NCBI RefSeq assembly: GCF_003710865.1
Contig: NZ_RHHO01000029.1
Coordinates: 1-53,453 of the forward strand
Direction of reading: 5' to 3'
Length of the DNA stretch: 53,453 nucleotides
DNA from: Brevibacillus borstelensis
Lineage (GTDB): Bacteria; Bacillota; Bacilli; Brevibacillales; Brevibacillaceae
In this document: in pieces, positions 40,731-50,043 of the stretch
Position numbering within the stretch: the first letter of the stretch is position 1
Layout of the letters: the number at the start of each line of letters is the position of its first letter
Position numbers and translations under genes: made by a program
The notes under the pieces: generated by a model
Told to the model about the DNA's origin: nothing
What the model saw: only the letters and a program-made list of their open reading frames with translations
The model's database searches: none

Positions 40731-41792
40731 ATGGAGAAACAAAAGTTAGAGAATCAAAATCAACCGGGAAAAGGAGAAGTAACTGCTCGCCTGGGGCTCT
40801 CGTCCACATTGACGGAGAAGGGCTCGCCGGAAATCTTGTCCGACGAACAAAAAGCCGCAGACGTTTTGCGGACAATCGCCCGCGATCCGGACATGAAAGA
40901 CTTCGTCATGCGGACTCCTTGGCTGTACCGGATTCTCTATTCGGCGGCAAAACGGTATGTGGCTGGAGAACAGGGGAGCGAGGCAGTCAGGGCGGCGGTC
41001 CGACTGCGGGAGCTCGGCTACCGGCAGTCGCTGGAGTTCATCGGGGAAAACACGGCTGACGCGGAAGAATGCCGCCGGGCCACAGACGAATTTCTCGCGC
41101 TGATCAAAGAAAGCAGCCAGCAAGGCTTGTCCGCCGACATTTGCTTCGACCTCTCCCACATCGGACTTCTGTTCGATGAAAAGCTGGCATTGGAGAATGC
41201 CGAAGAACTGGCCCGATGTGCCAAAGAGCACGGCCAGTATGTGATGATCAGCATGGAGGAATCGGCCAAGACCTCGGCCATTTACCGCGTGTACGAGCAG
41301 CTCGCCAGCCGTATGCACAACATCGGTATCACGGTGCAGTCCCATTTGCACCGCACTATCGACGATCTTCCGCGTCTGCTCGCTCTGCCGGGAAAGATCA
41401 GGCTGGTCAAGGGCGCGTTTAAGGAAGCACCGGAAGTGGCTCTGCCCCGCTCCGCCGAGCTGCGGGAGCGCTATCTGTCGCTGGCAGAGCAAATCGTTCG
41501 TGCAGGTCACCCGCTGTCCATCGCTACCCACGACGATCAGATTGTAAAAGCGGTTTTGGAGCGGGAGTACTTGGGCAACGCCTCCGTGGAGTTGGAAATG
41601 CTGTACGGCGTACGCGAAGAGGCCGCCCGGGCACTGCTCGCGAAAGGAATCCCGATACGCCTGTATGTCACCTATGGCACCGAGTGGTATTTGTACTTGT
41701 GCCACCGCCTTGCCGAGCACCCGCCGAATTTGTACCGGGCATTGGCAGATATGCTGAAGCCGGGCAGGGCGGGGGTGGAGATGTACGGATAA
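40731..41792 (+). CDS. Proline dehydrogenase
   Basis: ATG 40731 is eight bases after GGAGG. The 353-residue product matches bacterial monofunctional proline dehydrogenase: SLEFIGENTADAEECRRATDEFL near the N-terminus, DISHIG-like FDLSHIGLLFDE, ISMEESAKTSAIYRVYEQL, RLVKGAFKEAPE, and the C-terminal barrel segments ATHDDQIVKAV and ELEMLYGVREEAARALLAKGIPIRLYVTYGTEWYLYLCHRLAEHP. The enzyme is an FAD-linked TIM barrel that oxidises proline to pyrroline-5-carboxylate. No P5C dehydrogenase is next to it. The divergent MocR gene probably regulates it. Confidence 0.9.
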   Translation: MEKQKLENQNQPGKGEVTARLGLSSTLTEKGSPEILSDEQKAADVLRTIARDPDMKDFVMRTPWLYRILYSAAKRYVAGEQGSEAVRAAVRLRELGYRQSLEFIGENTADAEECRRATDEFLALIKESSQQGLSADICFDLSHIGLLFDEKLALENAEELARCAKEHGQYVMISMEESAKTSAIYRVYEQLASRMHNIGITVQSHLHRTIDDLPRLLALPGKIRLVKGAFKEAPEVALPRSAELRERYLSLAEQIVRAGHPLSIATHDDQIVKAVLEREYLGNASVELEMLYGVREEAARALLAKGIPIRLYVTYGTEWYLYLCHRLAEHPPNLYRALADMLKPGRAGVEMYG

Positions 41793-41798
41793 AGAAGC

Positions 41799-41834
41799 AG
41801 GCCTCTTAGCCGGTTGGCTAGGAGGTCTTGTTTT
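41799..41834 (+). terminator. Rho-independent terminator
   Basis: AGGCCTCTTAGCC (41799-41811) pairs with GGCTAGGAGGTCT (41816-41828) with G-T pairs, followed by TGTTTTGG. It ends the proline dehydrogenase gene. Confidence 0.7.
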
Positions 41835-41958
41835 GGTGGCGTCATGAGGCATCACTGCTTGGCTCGATCATTTTACATACCAAATAAAAGTTCTAAACGC
41901 CTCAGGTTTCTGTTCTTATTTACTTTAACAAAAGAGTAAGAAAAAGGTAATAATACAA

Positions 41959-41988
41959 TTGACCTATTGTTTCCAGAAATGGTAACAT
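41959..41988 (+). promoter_or_regulatory. Candidate promoter of the cas operon
   Basis: TTGACC (41959-41964), an 18-base spacer and TAACAT (41983-41988), 66 bases before cas6 in an AT-rich gap (41835-42053) that contains no gene. Confidence 0.45.
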
Positions 41989-42053
41989 TCTGTGTGACAG
42001 CAATTTAACCCATTTACAAAACAATTAAAACATTTTGGAGGTGAAATATCAGG

Positions 42054-42677
42054 ATGATAACGCCTGCCGCGATCAGGGTCAAGCTGCCGATTATTTCAGG
42101 AAAAGAGATTGATACGGATCACTCCGAATCCTTGTACGGAGCGATTTCTGCTATTGCACCGGCAATTCATCAGCAAGACCAGATCGCGATATCCCCGATT
42201 TTTGGTGAAAGAGCGCTTGGCAAGCGATTGAGGCTTAGCCGCAAAAGTTATTTCTTTGTTCAATGTGACGCATCCCAAATCCCCATGGTACTCCCTCTGG
42301 CGGGAAAAGCCGTTCAGCTCCGCAACGATCATATACGCTTTGGCGTCCCGCAGTTAATGATGATTCGCCCGGCTGGAACACTGTTTTGCCGCTTATTTGT
42401 CATGAGAAATGCAATAGATGAAGAAAAAGCCGTCTCCAATCTCAGAAGCAAGCTGCTCGACCTACTGGGAGAGGAGTCAGCTCATCTGGACATAACCCCG
42501 CTGCGGAGAAGGATTGTCCGAATACACGGCAAGAAAATTACCGGTTTTGGCATCCGGATTGCAGGATTGACGGACGAACAATCCGTGATCGTACAATCGC
42601 AGCCTCTTTCTGGCCGGAGAAAATACGGATGCGGCCTATTTGTTCCGGCTGGAGGGAAAGACGATGCCAGGGATTGA
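42054..42677 (+). CDS. cas6: Cas6, MYXAN-like CRISPR RNA endonuclease
   Basis: ATG 42054 follows GGAGGTG by ten bases. The 207-residue product has the length and the C-terminal glycine-rich loop of Cas6 proteins (SGRRKYGCGLFVP, G-x-G type), with an N-terminal half containing GERALGKRLRLSRKSYFFVQC. It begins a seven-gene cas operon, and the Cas4-Cas1 fusion and DevTRS-like effectors further on place it in the MYXAN kind of type I system. Cas6 cleaves the precursor crRNA within each repeat. The sequence is diverged, so the call leans on position and the terminal loop. It overlaps cas3 by 14 bases. Confidence 0.75.
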   Translation: MITPAAIRVKLPIISGKEIDTDHSESLYGAISAIAPAIHQQDQIAISPIFGERALGKRLRLSRKSYFFVQCDASQIPMVLPLAGKAVQLRNDHIRFGVPQLMMIRPAGTLFCRLFVMRNAIDEEKAVSNLRSKLLDLLGEESAHLDITPLRRRIVRIHGKKITGFGIRIAGLTDEQSVIVQSQPLSGRRKYGCGLFVPAGGKDDARD

Positions 42678-44970
42678 ACCCCCCTTTTTAGCCAAGAGTC
42701 TTACAAGCTCAGAACACGACCTGTATGCTGCCACAGTAGCAGGGCATCTGGAGCAGGTCGTGGAGACAGCCGAGATCATTGTCGAAAAGACCGGCTGGGC
42801 AATACTGCAAGTGTGTCAGTTGGAAGAGGACAAGCTCGAACCAATCAAAAGAGTGGTTCGGGTCGCGGCTCTGCTTCATGACCTTGGAAAATTGTCAGGA
42901 GATTTCGTAAACCTAATAGAAGGTAAAGATGCAGGCCCTCAGGTAGTTCGGCACGAGTTGTTGTCTTGCTGGATGTTGGAAAATTATGAACCATTGCTTC
43001 GGGCTGTAGAGCAATACATCGGGGATACGATGTGGGGAATGCTTGCTGTCAAAGCTGCTATCCTTGGACATCACTTGAGATTCCCGGATGGCGAGCAGAC
43101 GTATTACGGTTCGGGTGAATTGAAGCTGTATCTTCTGCACAGGAGGGCAGATGACGTCAGGAAGCTAATCGACCGTACCTTGGGAGAGCCAGTGGATTGG
43201 AGCCAGCCCCTCTCCAGTTTCCCCAGGAGCCGTTTATTTGCGGGTGATTACGAAGAAAAGGTCATTTGCGAATGGAAGGAGAATGCGGTCGGTTTGAGTG
43301 CTTCTGAACGGAAATTGTGCTCGATCATCAGGGGAATACTTATCGCCGCTGACGCCTTGGGATCAGTCAGATCATTGTCTAGAGGGGATTGGGTTGAGAG
43401 GAAGAGTGTAGACATCCGAAACATCTTTTCAGGAATCCCACTTCAAAATGAACTGGGCGACATGATTCAAAAGAAACTGGCAAAGGTCAATACGTATTCT
43501 CCAGAGATTACGCAGTTTCAGGAAACGGTAGAAGCGGCTGCAACCTACGAGATCACGGTCTGTGAAGCAGGATGCGGGAGCGGAAAAACGATTGCGGCCT
43601 ACCGGTGGGCCAAAAAAGTAAACCGCCCGTTTCTCTGTTTCGCTTACCCGACTACCGCCACGGCCACCCAAGGCTATGCAGACTATCAGCAATATTTGCA
43701 ATCTGCGGGCAAAAAGCTGCACCATTCCCGGGCCGACATTGATTTTGAATTGCTGCTCAATCAAAAGGATGGCCAAAAAGAAGGGGCATTTCGCGCGTTG
43801 GAACATTTATTGCAGCCGGTGACCATCTGTACGGTCGATACTGTTATTGGTTTGACGCAGCTCTATTACTCTTCTCTTTGTGTGCTTCCACATATTCTCC
43901 AGTCGGCAATCGTCTTCGATGAAATCCATAGCTACGACGAAAACCTCTTTGCTTCGTTCCTCCGCTTTCTAAAAGAGTTCGATCTGCCTATATTGCTCAT
44001 GACAGCCTCATTGCAACAAGAACGGCGGGAGGCATTGCAAAGCCTCTTTCGCGAGCTTGAAAACGAAGGGAGGAGAGCTGCCTGGTGCAAGGGCCCCGAA
44101 CTTCATCAAAGCATCCCTCGCTACCGGTTGCATGCAGGGCCATCATTGCCGAAGGAAAAGCTGTGGGAAGCGCTGAACCGAAACGAAAATGTTCTCATCA
44201 TCGTGAATACGACAGACAGGGCGATGGACCTGTATGAAACCCTAAAGAAAGAAGCGGCAGACAAAACCCCCGGGGCCGAGTTGTTTTGCTATCATTCGCG
44301 TTTCAAGTACCGGGACCGTTTGGCCAGGCAGCAGGAGATCGTAGAAGCGTTTCGCGGGAGGAGAGGTATTTGCGCCATTACGACGCAGATCGCGGAAATG
44401 AGTTTTGATGTCTCCTGCGATGTACTTATGAGCGAGATCGCTCCGTTTTCTGCGGTGATACAGCGTTTAGGCAGATTAAATCGCACTGCAAAGCCTGGGG
44501 ATTCTCCAGGTAGAGCCTATTTCTGGATGCCCGAGAGTATAAGTCCGTATGAGAAGCAACGTGATGATGTTTACTTGACAGAGAAAATCCTGCGGGAGAA
44601 TGCGGAGAAACCTCTTTCGCAGGCAGATTTGTCAATCCTGCTGGCGACGATGAACACGAAAAAACGGGAAGTCAGGCAAATGCTATCCGGGTGGGAAGAG
44701 CTTCCGGAAACGTTGACAGGCTCGTTGCGTGATGAGTCTTCGCTGGTCGATGTGATCGTCAAAAGCGATTTTGAAAAGACAGGCGGAAGAAAGCAAGCCA
44801 GCCGCTCCAAAATCATGGAGTATGTTCTTCCGGTAAATCGAGGGAAGCTCCCGCGGGGTGACTGGATGAAATGGCGTCATGTGTACATTGTGCCGGATGA
44901 AGTGATCGACTATGACGAGAAGCGGGGAGGGATGGTAAAGGGATGCAAGAGTGGAAAGAGTTCAGGTTGA
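42664..44970 (+). CDS. cas3: Cas3 nuclease-helicase
   Basis: ATG 42664 follows GGAGGG and lies inside the end of cas6. The 768-residue product joins an N-terminal HD nuclease (LLHDLGK, His72-Asp73, Lys76) with a superfamily 2 helicase: Walker A AGCGSGKT (Lys308, Thr309), motif II FDEIH (Asp419-Glu420, His422), and motif VI QRLGRLNR. Cas3 is recruited by the Cascade complex to target DNA, where it nicks and unwinds the strand. The single-chain HD-helicase arrangement is standard for type I. It overlaps the Cas8-like gene by 28 bases. Confidence 0.9.
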   Translation: MPGIEPPFLAKSLTSSEHDLYAATVAGHLEQVVETAEIIVEKTGWAILQVCQLEEDKLEPIKRVVRVAALLHDLGKLSGDFVNLIEGKDAGPQVVRHELLSCWMLENYEPLLRAVEQYIGDTMWGMLAVKAAILGHHLRFPDGEQTYYGSGELKLYLLHRRADDVRKLIDRTLGEPVDWSQPLSSFPRSRLFAGDYEEKVICEWKENAVGLSASERKLCSIIRGILIAADALGSVRSLSRGDWVERKSVDIRNIFSGIPLQNELGDMIQKKLAKVNTYSPEITQFQETVEAAATYEITVCEAGCGSGKTIAAYRWAKKVNRPFLCFAYPTTATATQGYADYQQYLQSAGKKLHHSRADIDFELLLNQKDGQKEGAFRALEHLLQPVTICTVDTVIGLTQLYYSSLCVLPHILQSAIVFDEIHSYDENLFASFLRFLKEFDLPILLMTASLQQERREALQSLFRELENEGRRAAWCKGPELHQSIPRYRLHAGPSLPKEKLWEALNRNENVLIIVNTTDRAMDLYETLKKEAADKTPGAELFCYHSRFKYRDRLARQQEIVEAFRGRRGICAITTQIAEMSFDVSCDVLMSEIAPFSAVIQRLGRLNRTAKPGDSPGRAYFWMPESISPYEKQRDDVYLTEKILRENAEKPLSQADLSILLATMNTKKREVRQMLSGWEELPETLTGSLRDESSLVDVIVKSDFEKTGGRKQASRSKIMEYVLPVNRGKLPRGDWMKWRHVYIVPDEVIDYDEKRGGMVKGCKSGKSSG

Positions 44971-46475
44971 ATGATCCCGGGATGGGACCATATCATCGGG
45001 CAGGGCTTGCCGGATTGACCGCCAGTCTGGTCATGCTGGGAAAATGGAATGCACTTCCCGCGGCTTTGGATTCATTTGAATATGACGAACAGAAACTTTC
45101 AATGTCCGGTTTTCAGCCTACAGCAGAATCGCTGCATAGTCTGCTCCAGGCTGTGTACCGCTTGAATGATGATGGCCTGTTTGACTTTCCTGTTCTGGAA
45201 AGTTGGGGCCCTTTTCAGAAAGCGGAACTGCAGAAGTTGTATCTGGGCAGTTTTTTGCAGCATCCCAGTGCGCGGAAGGCAGAGGGGAAACAAAAAGAAA
45301 AGAATAGTCCGCTAGACGAGAAAAAACTGGAGTACAGCTATTTGCCATTAAGAGACTTTATCCATCGCGACCAGGCGACGTGTCAGAGAATTGCGGAGGC
45401 AGTTGCCAAACAAAAAAGCATGGATATAGCGGGCTGGGCACTTCCCGGCGGAATCGTCAAGCATAACGCCGTGCAAGAAACCGGTTTAAAGGAAAGTCCC
45501 GAAAAGTTTTTTCTTCTGCTGTTTGCGCCTCTGGGTTGTCTCTTTTTCCAAGGGCACGCCGGATTGTCCAATGGAGAGCGGGACAAGCGGACACAGACAT
45601 TGGTAGCGGTGCCACGGCCTCGCCAGTTACGCTCGTTTGTTGACTTGCTCCTCAGATTTTATGAGCGGACAGGCAGCGAGAGAGCATCCGGGAAGGTTCC
45701 GCTTATTCGCGTCCAGGGTGTAAAAGAGGCAGCGCTGCAGGCGGCCATGCTGCTTCATTTGCAAAATACCCCAAAGCTCAGACGATTGTCTTGTGATTTT
45801 ACGGTAGTACGGTTTGGTACCGTTAGCTGGTCAGCCCAGCAAAAAACACGGACAGCATTGTTTTCCAGCACATGCCTGTCTGAGGAAACCGTACAAAAAT
45901 ATCAAATTGCCCATGACAAGCTGCATCGAGCGGGAAAGGGCACACATTTCGTCTACTGCCCGTTTTTGGGCCAAATCGCCGACAATCTGGTGCTTGGAAA
46001 CGATGAATGGTACCGGGGAATTTCTGCGTATATGACGGACGAACGGCGAAAAAGCATGATCTATTGGCAAAGGAGGCTGGGAGAATTGGTACAGGAAAAA
46101 ATGATCTGGAAAGAACAGAGCAGAAGAGAATTTGTCGGCTTGATGCATTCTGCGATCCGCAACCGTTTTGGAAAGGTGAGTAACGAAGCCAAGCATGCGG
46201 GCGGTGACCTAAGTACGTTTTTTAAACGAGAATACGAGCGAATGCGCCAACTGTTTGTCAACTGCCGTACCCAGGAGAAGTTTCGGGAAAATTTGATGGA
46301 TTTTGTTACAAGAACGAGACCGAGTGTCCCCGCGGATAGCACGAGGAGCGAAAACGAATTGCTGTTGCTTGCCTGCGAAGCGGATTGGCGGGAAGGAAAG
46401 GACCTATGCTTGCTGGCATTGGCCTCGTATCGTGGCAAGGAAACCGAAAAATATTTGGACCAAGGGGAGGAATAA
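44943..46475 (+). CDS. cas8: Cas8-like large subunit (Cas8a1/Cmx1, DevT-like)
   Basis: ATG 44943, overlapping cas3, follows a purine-rich GGGAGGGATGGTAAAGGG. The 510-residue product starts with GPYHRAGLAGLTASLVML (His18 region), similar to the opening HRAGLxGL motif I recall for the MYXAN Cas8a1/Cmx1 (DevT) proteins, and lies at the proper place before Cas7 and Cas5. Cas8 recognises the PAM and holds the large-subunit position in Cascade. The central and C-terminal parts are basic and helical without familiar motifs. It is a diverged family; confidence rests on the opening motif and operon position. Confidence 0.7.
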   Translation: MQEWKEFRLNDPGMGPYHRAGLAGLTASLVMLGKWNALPAALDSFEYDEQKLSMSGFQPTAESLHSLLQAVYRLNDDGLFDFPVLESWGPFQKAELQKLYLGSFLQHPSARKAEGKQKEKNSPLDEKKLEYSYLPLRDFIHRDQATCQRIAEAVAKQKSMDIAGWALPGGIVKHNAVQETGLKESPEKFFLLLFAPLGCLFFQGHAGLSNGERDKRTQTLVAVPRPRQLRSFVDLLLRFYERTGSERASGKVPLIRVQGVKEAALQAAMLLHLQNTPKLRRLSCDFTVVRFGTVSWSAQQKTRTALFSSTCLSEETVQKYQIAHDKLHRAGKGTHFVYCPFLGQIADNLVLGNDEWYRGISAYMTDERRKSMIYWQRRLGELVQEKMIWKEQSRREFVGLMHSAIRNRFGKVSNEAKHAGGDLSTFFKREYERMRQLFVNCRTQEKFRENLMDFVTRTRPSVPADSTRSENELLLLACEADWREGKDLCLLALASYRGKETEKYLDQGEE

Positions 46476-46478
46476 AGC

Positions 46479-47366
46479 ATGACTAAACATCTGCATGCGA
46501 CATTTGTCACTCATATCGGAATCGCGGCAAACAATCGGGGAGAGACGGAGGGCAACATCACAACCCTGCAAAAGATTATGTGGAAAAACGATTTGTACAC
46601 AACGGTGTCAGCAGAGGCGATTCGTTTTGCGCTCCGATACTACTGGCAGCAGCAATACGAACGGACAGGCGATGAAGCATACCTCGTCAACCGGGTCTAT
46701 GATGGACAAACCTATCAATGGAAAGATGAATCTTTTGCCGATGAAGGCGAGTTGTACATTGATGACGATGTGCTGGGCTATATGGATGCCAAGGCTCCGA
46801 AATCAGACAGCAGTGAGGATTCCAAAGGGAAGAAAAAAGGGGCTGCTAAAGTGCGCCGGGGGGCACTGGAAGTATCGCGCGCTGTTTCCCTGCTGCCCTT
46901 TCTGGGAGAAACCAGCTTTAATTCAAAAGGGGGCGTAAAGACGAATACCTCATTATATGGTACAGAAATGCACGCAACCAGCTACCAGTACAGCATTTCC
47001 CTGACACCCCGACAACTAAAAAGAAAAGAGCGGATCGCGCTGGTTGTCGAAGCGCTGGCCTCCTTGCATTACGTAGGGGGAAATCAGTCCCGGTTCTTGT
47101 TCGACTTCAGTCCGCAGCTTGCCGTTTTCCGGATTACACATGACCCTGCGCCGCGTATCCTGTTTGTCGCAGAGCCCGAGGGAGACTTGTACTCTGTCCA
47201 AACCTTGATCAAAAGAGTGGAATCAGGCGATATTGCTGCGGATGAACTGGTGATCGGAGGAGAAATGGCTGCAGGCGAAAGAGAGCAATTGCAGCAGCTC
47301 GGAGTGAAGGTGCACAAAGGAGTACTGGAAGCCGCAAACGTCGTAAAGGCGATGGATTGGACATGA
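46479..47366 (+). CDS. cas7: Cas7 backbone subunit (DevR/Cst2-like)
   Basis: ATG 46479, three bases after the Cas8 stop and eight after AGGGGAGG. The 295-residue product has the DevR/Cas7 features: ATFVTHIGIAANNRGETEGNITTLQKIMW at the N-terminus (RRM-like first strand), a mid-protein disordered lysine/serine-rich loop (SDSSEDSKGKKKG), then SLYGTEMHATSYQYSISLTP and VEALASLHYVGGNQSRFLFD. Several copies of Cas7 line the crRNA in Cascade and form its backbone. The stop overlaps the Cas5 start (ATGA). Confidence 0.85.
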   Translation: MTKHLHATFVTHIGIAANNRGETEGNITTLQKIMWKNDLYTTVSAEAIRFALRYYWQQQYERTGDEAYLVNRVYDGQTYQWKDESFADEGELYIDDDVLGYMDAKAPKSDSSEDSKGKKKGAAKVRRGALEVSRAVSLLPFLGETSFNSKGGVKTNTSLYGTEMHATSYQYSISLTPRQLKRKERIALVVEALASLHYVGGNQSRFLFDFSPQLAVFRITHDPAPRILFVAEPEGDLYSVQTLIKRVESGDIAADELVIGGEMAAGEREQLQQLGVKVHKGVLEAANVVKAMDWT

Positions 47367-48013
47367 GTCAAGCAGATACGTTATGGCTCAAGGTATCGGT
47401 TCCGATTGCTTCTTTTACGGTTCCGCAGGCGAGGGAGTTTCTGGAGAGCTATCCGTTTCCTCCACCTACCACTGTCTATGGCATGCTCCTCTCGTTTATC
47501 GGCGAAACGGATCCCAACGCATTTAAGGGAACGGGTCTGGCCATTTTGGTCGAGGGTCTGCCAGCTTCTTCGGTTGTCCTGCGCAAAATGAGACGGTTTA
47601 AAGATCGCAAAATGGCCAGCGATAAGAACAGCAAGCCGGATTTTCAAGAAGTTTTGACCGGACTGGTCTTTTATGCCGGGATTCAAAGCAGCGGGCAGGG
47701 AGAGCAGCGTTCATTGGCGCAGGAGCTGTCAAATGCGCTGCAAAATCCGGAAGCCATCCAGCGTTTCGGAGGGCTTTCCTGCGGCGAATCTCATAATCTG
47801 ATCGACCAGATTCATATCGTACAGCACCCGCTCGCAGCTCAACAGAAAACGGATACAACTATTTGGGGACTGCTCCCGTCAGAGGAGGGAGACTGGAGCG
47901 TGGCGGTCTGGGCCGATCACGTCAATTTGTCAAACACGAGCTGGGCGCAAGCAGAGTTTGTCCCGATAGAAGAAACGGTCCCGGAGCAATACTTTTTTAC
48001 GATCGGAGCATAA
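47363..48013 (+). CDS. cas5: Cas5 subunit (DevS-like)
   Basis: ATG 47363 overlaps the Cas7 stop (ATGA), so translation is coupled. The 216-residue product has the Cas5 N-terminal signature ASFTVPQAREFLESYPFPPPTTVYGML, with the P-P-T-x-Y-G-x-L motif of the family. A lysine/arginine-rich loop around residue 75 (MRRFKDRKMASDKNSK) may contact the crRNA 5' handle. Cas5 caps the 5' end of the crRNA in Cascade. It is the last effector gene before the adaptation genes, with an 84-base gap to the Cas4-Cas1 gene. Confidence 0.85.
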   Translation: MSQADTLWLKVSVPIASFTVPQAREFLESYPFPPPTTVYGMLLSFIGETDPNAFKGTGLAILVEGLPASSVVLRKMRRFKDRKMASDKNSKPDFQEVLTGLVFYAGIQSSGQGEQRSLAQELSNALQNPEAIQRFGGLSCGESHNLIDQIHIVQHPLAAQQKTDTTIWGLLPSEEGDWSVAVWADHVNLSNTSWAQAEFVPIEETVPEQYFFTIGA

Positions 48014-48097
48014 GTACGAGGGTGAGCGGTTTGAATAATTCCATCAGTGCCCATACTGGAAATGATAGTAAAATTCTGAACCAGGAGGGTGTTGAGG

Positions 48098-49744
48098 ATG
48101 TCGGCAGCAGCGGATCAACCGCTCACCCGCATCATGGCCTTGCATGCGCTGGAGTATTGTGAGCGACTGTTTTTTCTGGAAGAGGTAGAGGAAATCCGAT
48201 TCGCGGATCAGGCAGTATACGACGGCAGAAGACTTCATGAGGAAATGCCTGAGTACATAGAATTGACCAATTTTACACTGGAGAGTCCCACTTTAGGCAT
48301 ACGAGGGAAAGTGGATTGCATCAGGTCTGTAGATGGCAATTGGATCCCGTACGAATACAAAAAAGGACACGCCAAAAAGTCAAGTTCCAGGGGTATTTAT
48401 GAGGCTTGGCCGTCCGATGAAATTCAAGTTGCGGCCTATGCGATGCTTCTGGAAGAACACTTCGGTCAACGCATTCCGGAAGGCAAGGTCTACTACGCTT
48501 CAGATCATCGGACAGTGAGTGTCCCTGTGGATGAGCAGATGCGCAGCAGAGTCAGACAAGCGATCAGCCGGGCAGAAGCATTGAGAGCCTCAACGGAGAG
48601 GCCTCATATTACAACAAATGAACGTCTGTGTGCCAGATGTTCTCTGGCGCCGGTCTGCCTCCCGGAAGAAGAACGCCTACTGGATTCACCGAAACGGGAA
48701 GTCATCCGTCTGTTCCCGGAAGACCGAGAAAAGTTGGATCTTCATGTGGCAAGTCACGGGGCATATATTCGTCGCTCCGGTTTGTCTCTCGTAGTGGAGC
48801 AAAGGGACGGGGAGAAAGAGGTATTTCCGAGCGAGCAGATAAACTCGTTGTCGATCCATGGACAAAGCGTTCAATTATCCACCCAGGCTCTGATGTTATG
48901 TGCGGAGAAAGGAATCGCTGTCCATTGGTTAACTGGCGGAGGGAATTATATCGGGAGCGTAACAAAGGCGGCTGGAGGTGTCCAAAGACGGCTTAGACAA
49001 TATAAGGCATTAACGGATGATGCAGTAAAGCTGGCTTTGGCAAAAAAATTGGTTTTAGCGAAAATGGAGTCCCAGCTTCGTTATGTTTTGCGGTGTACCC
49101 GTGGAAAACCGCGTTCCAATACGGTAGTGACTGCTGTTGAAGCCATACGGCATGCAGTATCTCACAGCCAAAAAGTGAAAACGACAGAGGAACTCCTCGG
49201 ATGGGAAGGCAGTGCGGCCAAAGCGTATTTCGCTTGTTTTGCGGAATTTACAGCAGATGAGCTGGAAGCTGGAATGGCTTTTTCCCATCGCAATCGCCGC
49301 CCTCCGAAAGACCCGGCGAATGCCCTCCTCTCTTTTTACTATGGCATGCTGTACAAGGATTGTGTGGAGGCCATCACCGTAGTGGGGCTTGACCCGACGA
49401 TCGGTTTTTATCATCAGCCGAGATCACAGGCGTATCCACTTGCACTGGACCTAATGGAAATTTTCCGCGTTTCCTTGTGTGACATAACCGCGATGGGAAC
49501 TATACACCGTAAGCAATGGGATGTGGAAGAGGACTTCACAAAAGCCGGAGATCAGGTATGGCTGAGCGAAGCAGGCAAGAAAAAGGCGATCGCCGCTTAC
49601 GAAAGACGAAAGCAGGACACCTGGAAACACCCGGTGATTGGCTATTCGCTTTCGTATGATCGCGCCATCGAGCTGGAAGTTCGGCTGTTGGAAAAAGAAT
49701 GGTCAGGCAGGCCCGGTTTGTTTGCGCAAAGCAGGTTGAGGTAA
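48098..49744 (+). CDS. cas4-cas1: Cas4-Cas1 fusion protein
   Basis: ATG 48098 is eight bases after AGGAGGG. The 548-residue protein has an N-terminal Cas4 nuclease: Cys21, Asp73, Glu86-x-Lys88, a QxxxY motif (EIQVAAY), and Cys178, Cys181, Cys187 that with Cys21 can hold a 4Fe-4S cluster. It continues into Cas1 from about residue 205 (LDLHVASHGAYIRRSGLSLVVEQ), with metal ligands Glu370 (GWEGSA), His439 (FYHQPRS) and Glu454 (ALDLMEIF). The fusion lets one chain trim PAM-bearing prespacers and integrate them. Such fusions are typical of MYXAN and I-G systems. All catalytic residues are present. Confidence 0.92.
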   Translation: MSAAADQPLTRIMALHALEYCERLFFLEEVEEIRFADQAVYDGRRLHEEMPEYIELTNFTLESPTLGIRGKVDCIRSVDGNWIPYEYKKGHAKKSSSRGIYEAWPSDEIQVAAYAMLLEEHFGQRIPEGKVYYASDHRTVSVPVDEQMRSRVRQAISRAEALRASTERPHITTNERLCARCSLAPVCLPEEERLLDSPKREVIRLFPEDREKLDLHVASHGAYIRRSGLSLVVEQRDGEKEVFPSEQINSLSIHGQSVQLSTQALMLCAEKGIAVHWLTGGGNYIGSVTKAAGGVQRRLRQYKALTDDAVKLALAKKLVLAKMESQLRYVLRCTRGKPRSNTVVTAVEAIRHAVSHSQKVKTTEELLGWEGSAAKAYFACFAEFTADELEAGMAFSHRNRRPPKDPANALLSFYYGMLYKDCVEAITVVGLDPTIGFYHQPRSQAYPLALDLMEIFRVSLCDITAMGTIHRKQWDVEEDFTKAGDQVWLSEAGKKKAIAAYERRKQDTWKHPVIGYSLSYDRAIELEVRLLEKEWSGRPGLFAQSRLR

Positions 49745-49749
49745 CGAGA

Positions 49750-50043
49750 ATGAGCGGAAAAATGAAATATTACCTTGTCTGTTACGATATTCGTGAGCCC
49801 AAGCGGTGGAAGAAGTGTTTTCGACTCATGAAGGGTTACGGAGAGAGAATCCAGTACTCGGTTTTTCAATGCTATTTATCTGAACGTGCCATGGCTCAGC
49901 TTCGTTGGGAGTTGGCCAAAATCCTGTCAAAGGAAGACAGCTTGTTGATTGCCCCGATTTATGCTCCTGACCAGAATAAAATCATACAGTGGAACATGAG
50001 CGCCGAATGGAGTCCGGATCGGGAGCGGTTCAAAACGTTGTAA
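49750..50043 (+). CDS. cas2: Cas2
   Basis: ATG 49750 is eight bases after GAGG and five bases after the Cas4-Cas1 stop. The 97-residue product opens KMKYYLVCYDIREPKRWKKCFRLMKGYGERIQYSVFQCYL, with the Cas2 D-I-x-x-x-x-R strand and the YSVFxC strand typical of the ferredoxin-like fold. Cas2 dimerises and bridges two Cas1 dimers in the spacer-integration complex. It closes the cas operon; the array leader begins right after its stop. Confidence 0.92.
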   Translation: MSGKMKYYLVCYDIREPKRWKKCFRLMKGYGERIQYSVFQCYLSERAMAQLRWELAKILSKEDSLLIAPIYAPDQNKIIQWNMSAEWSPDRERFKTL

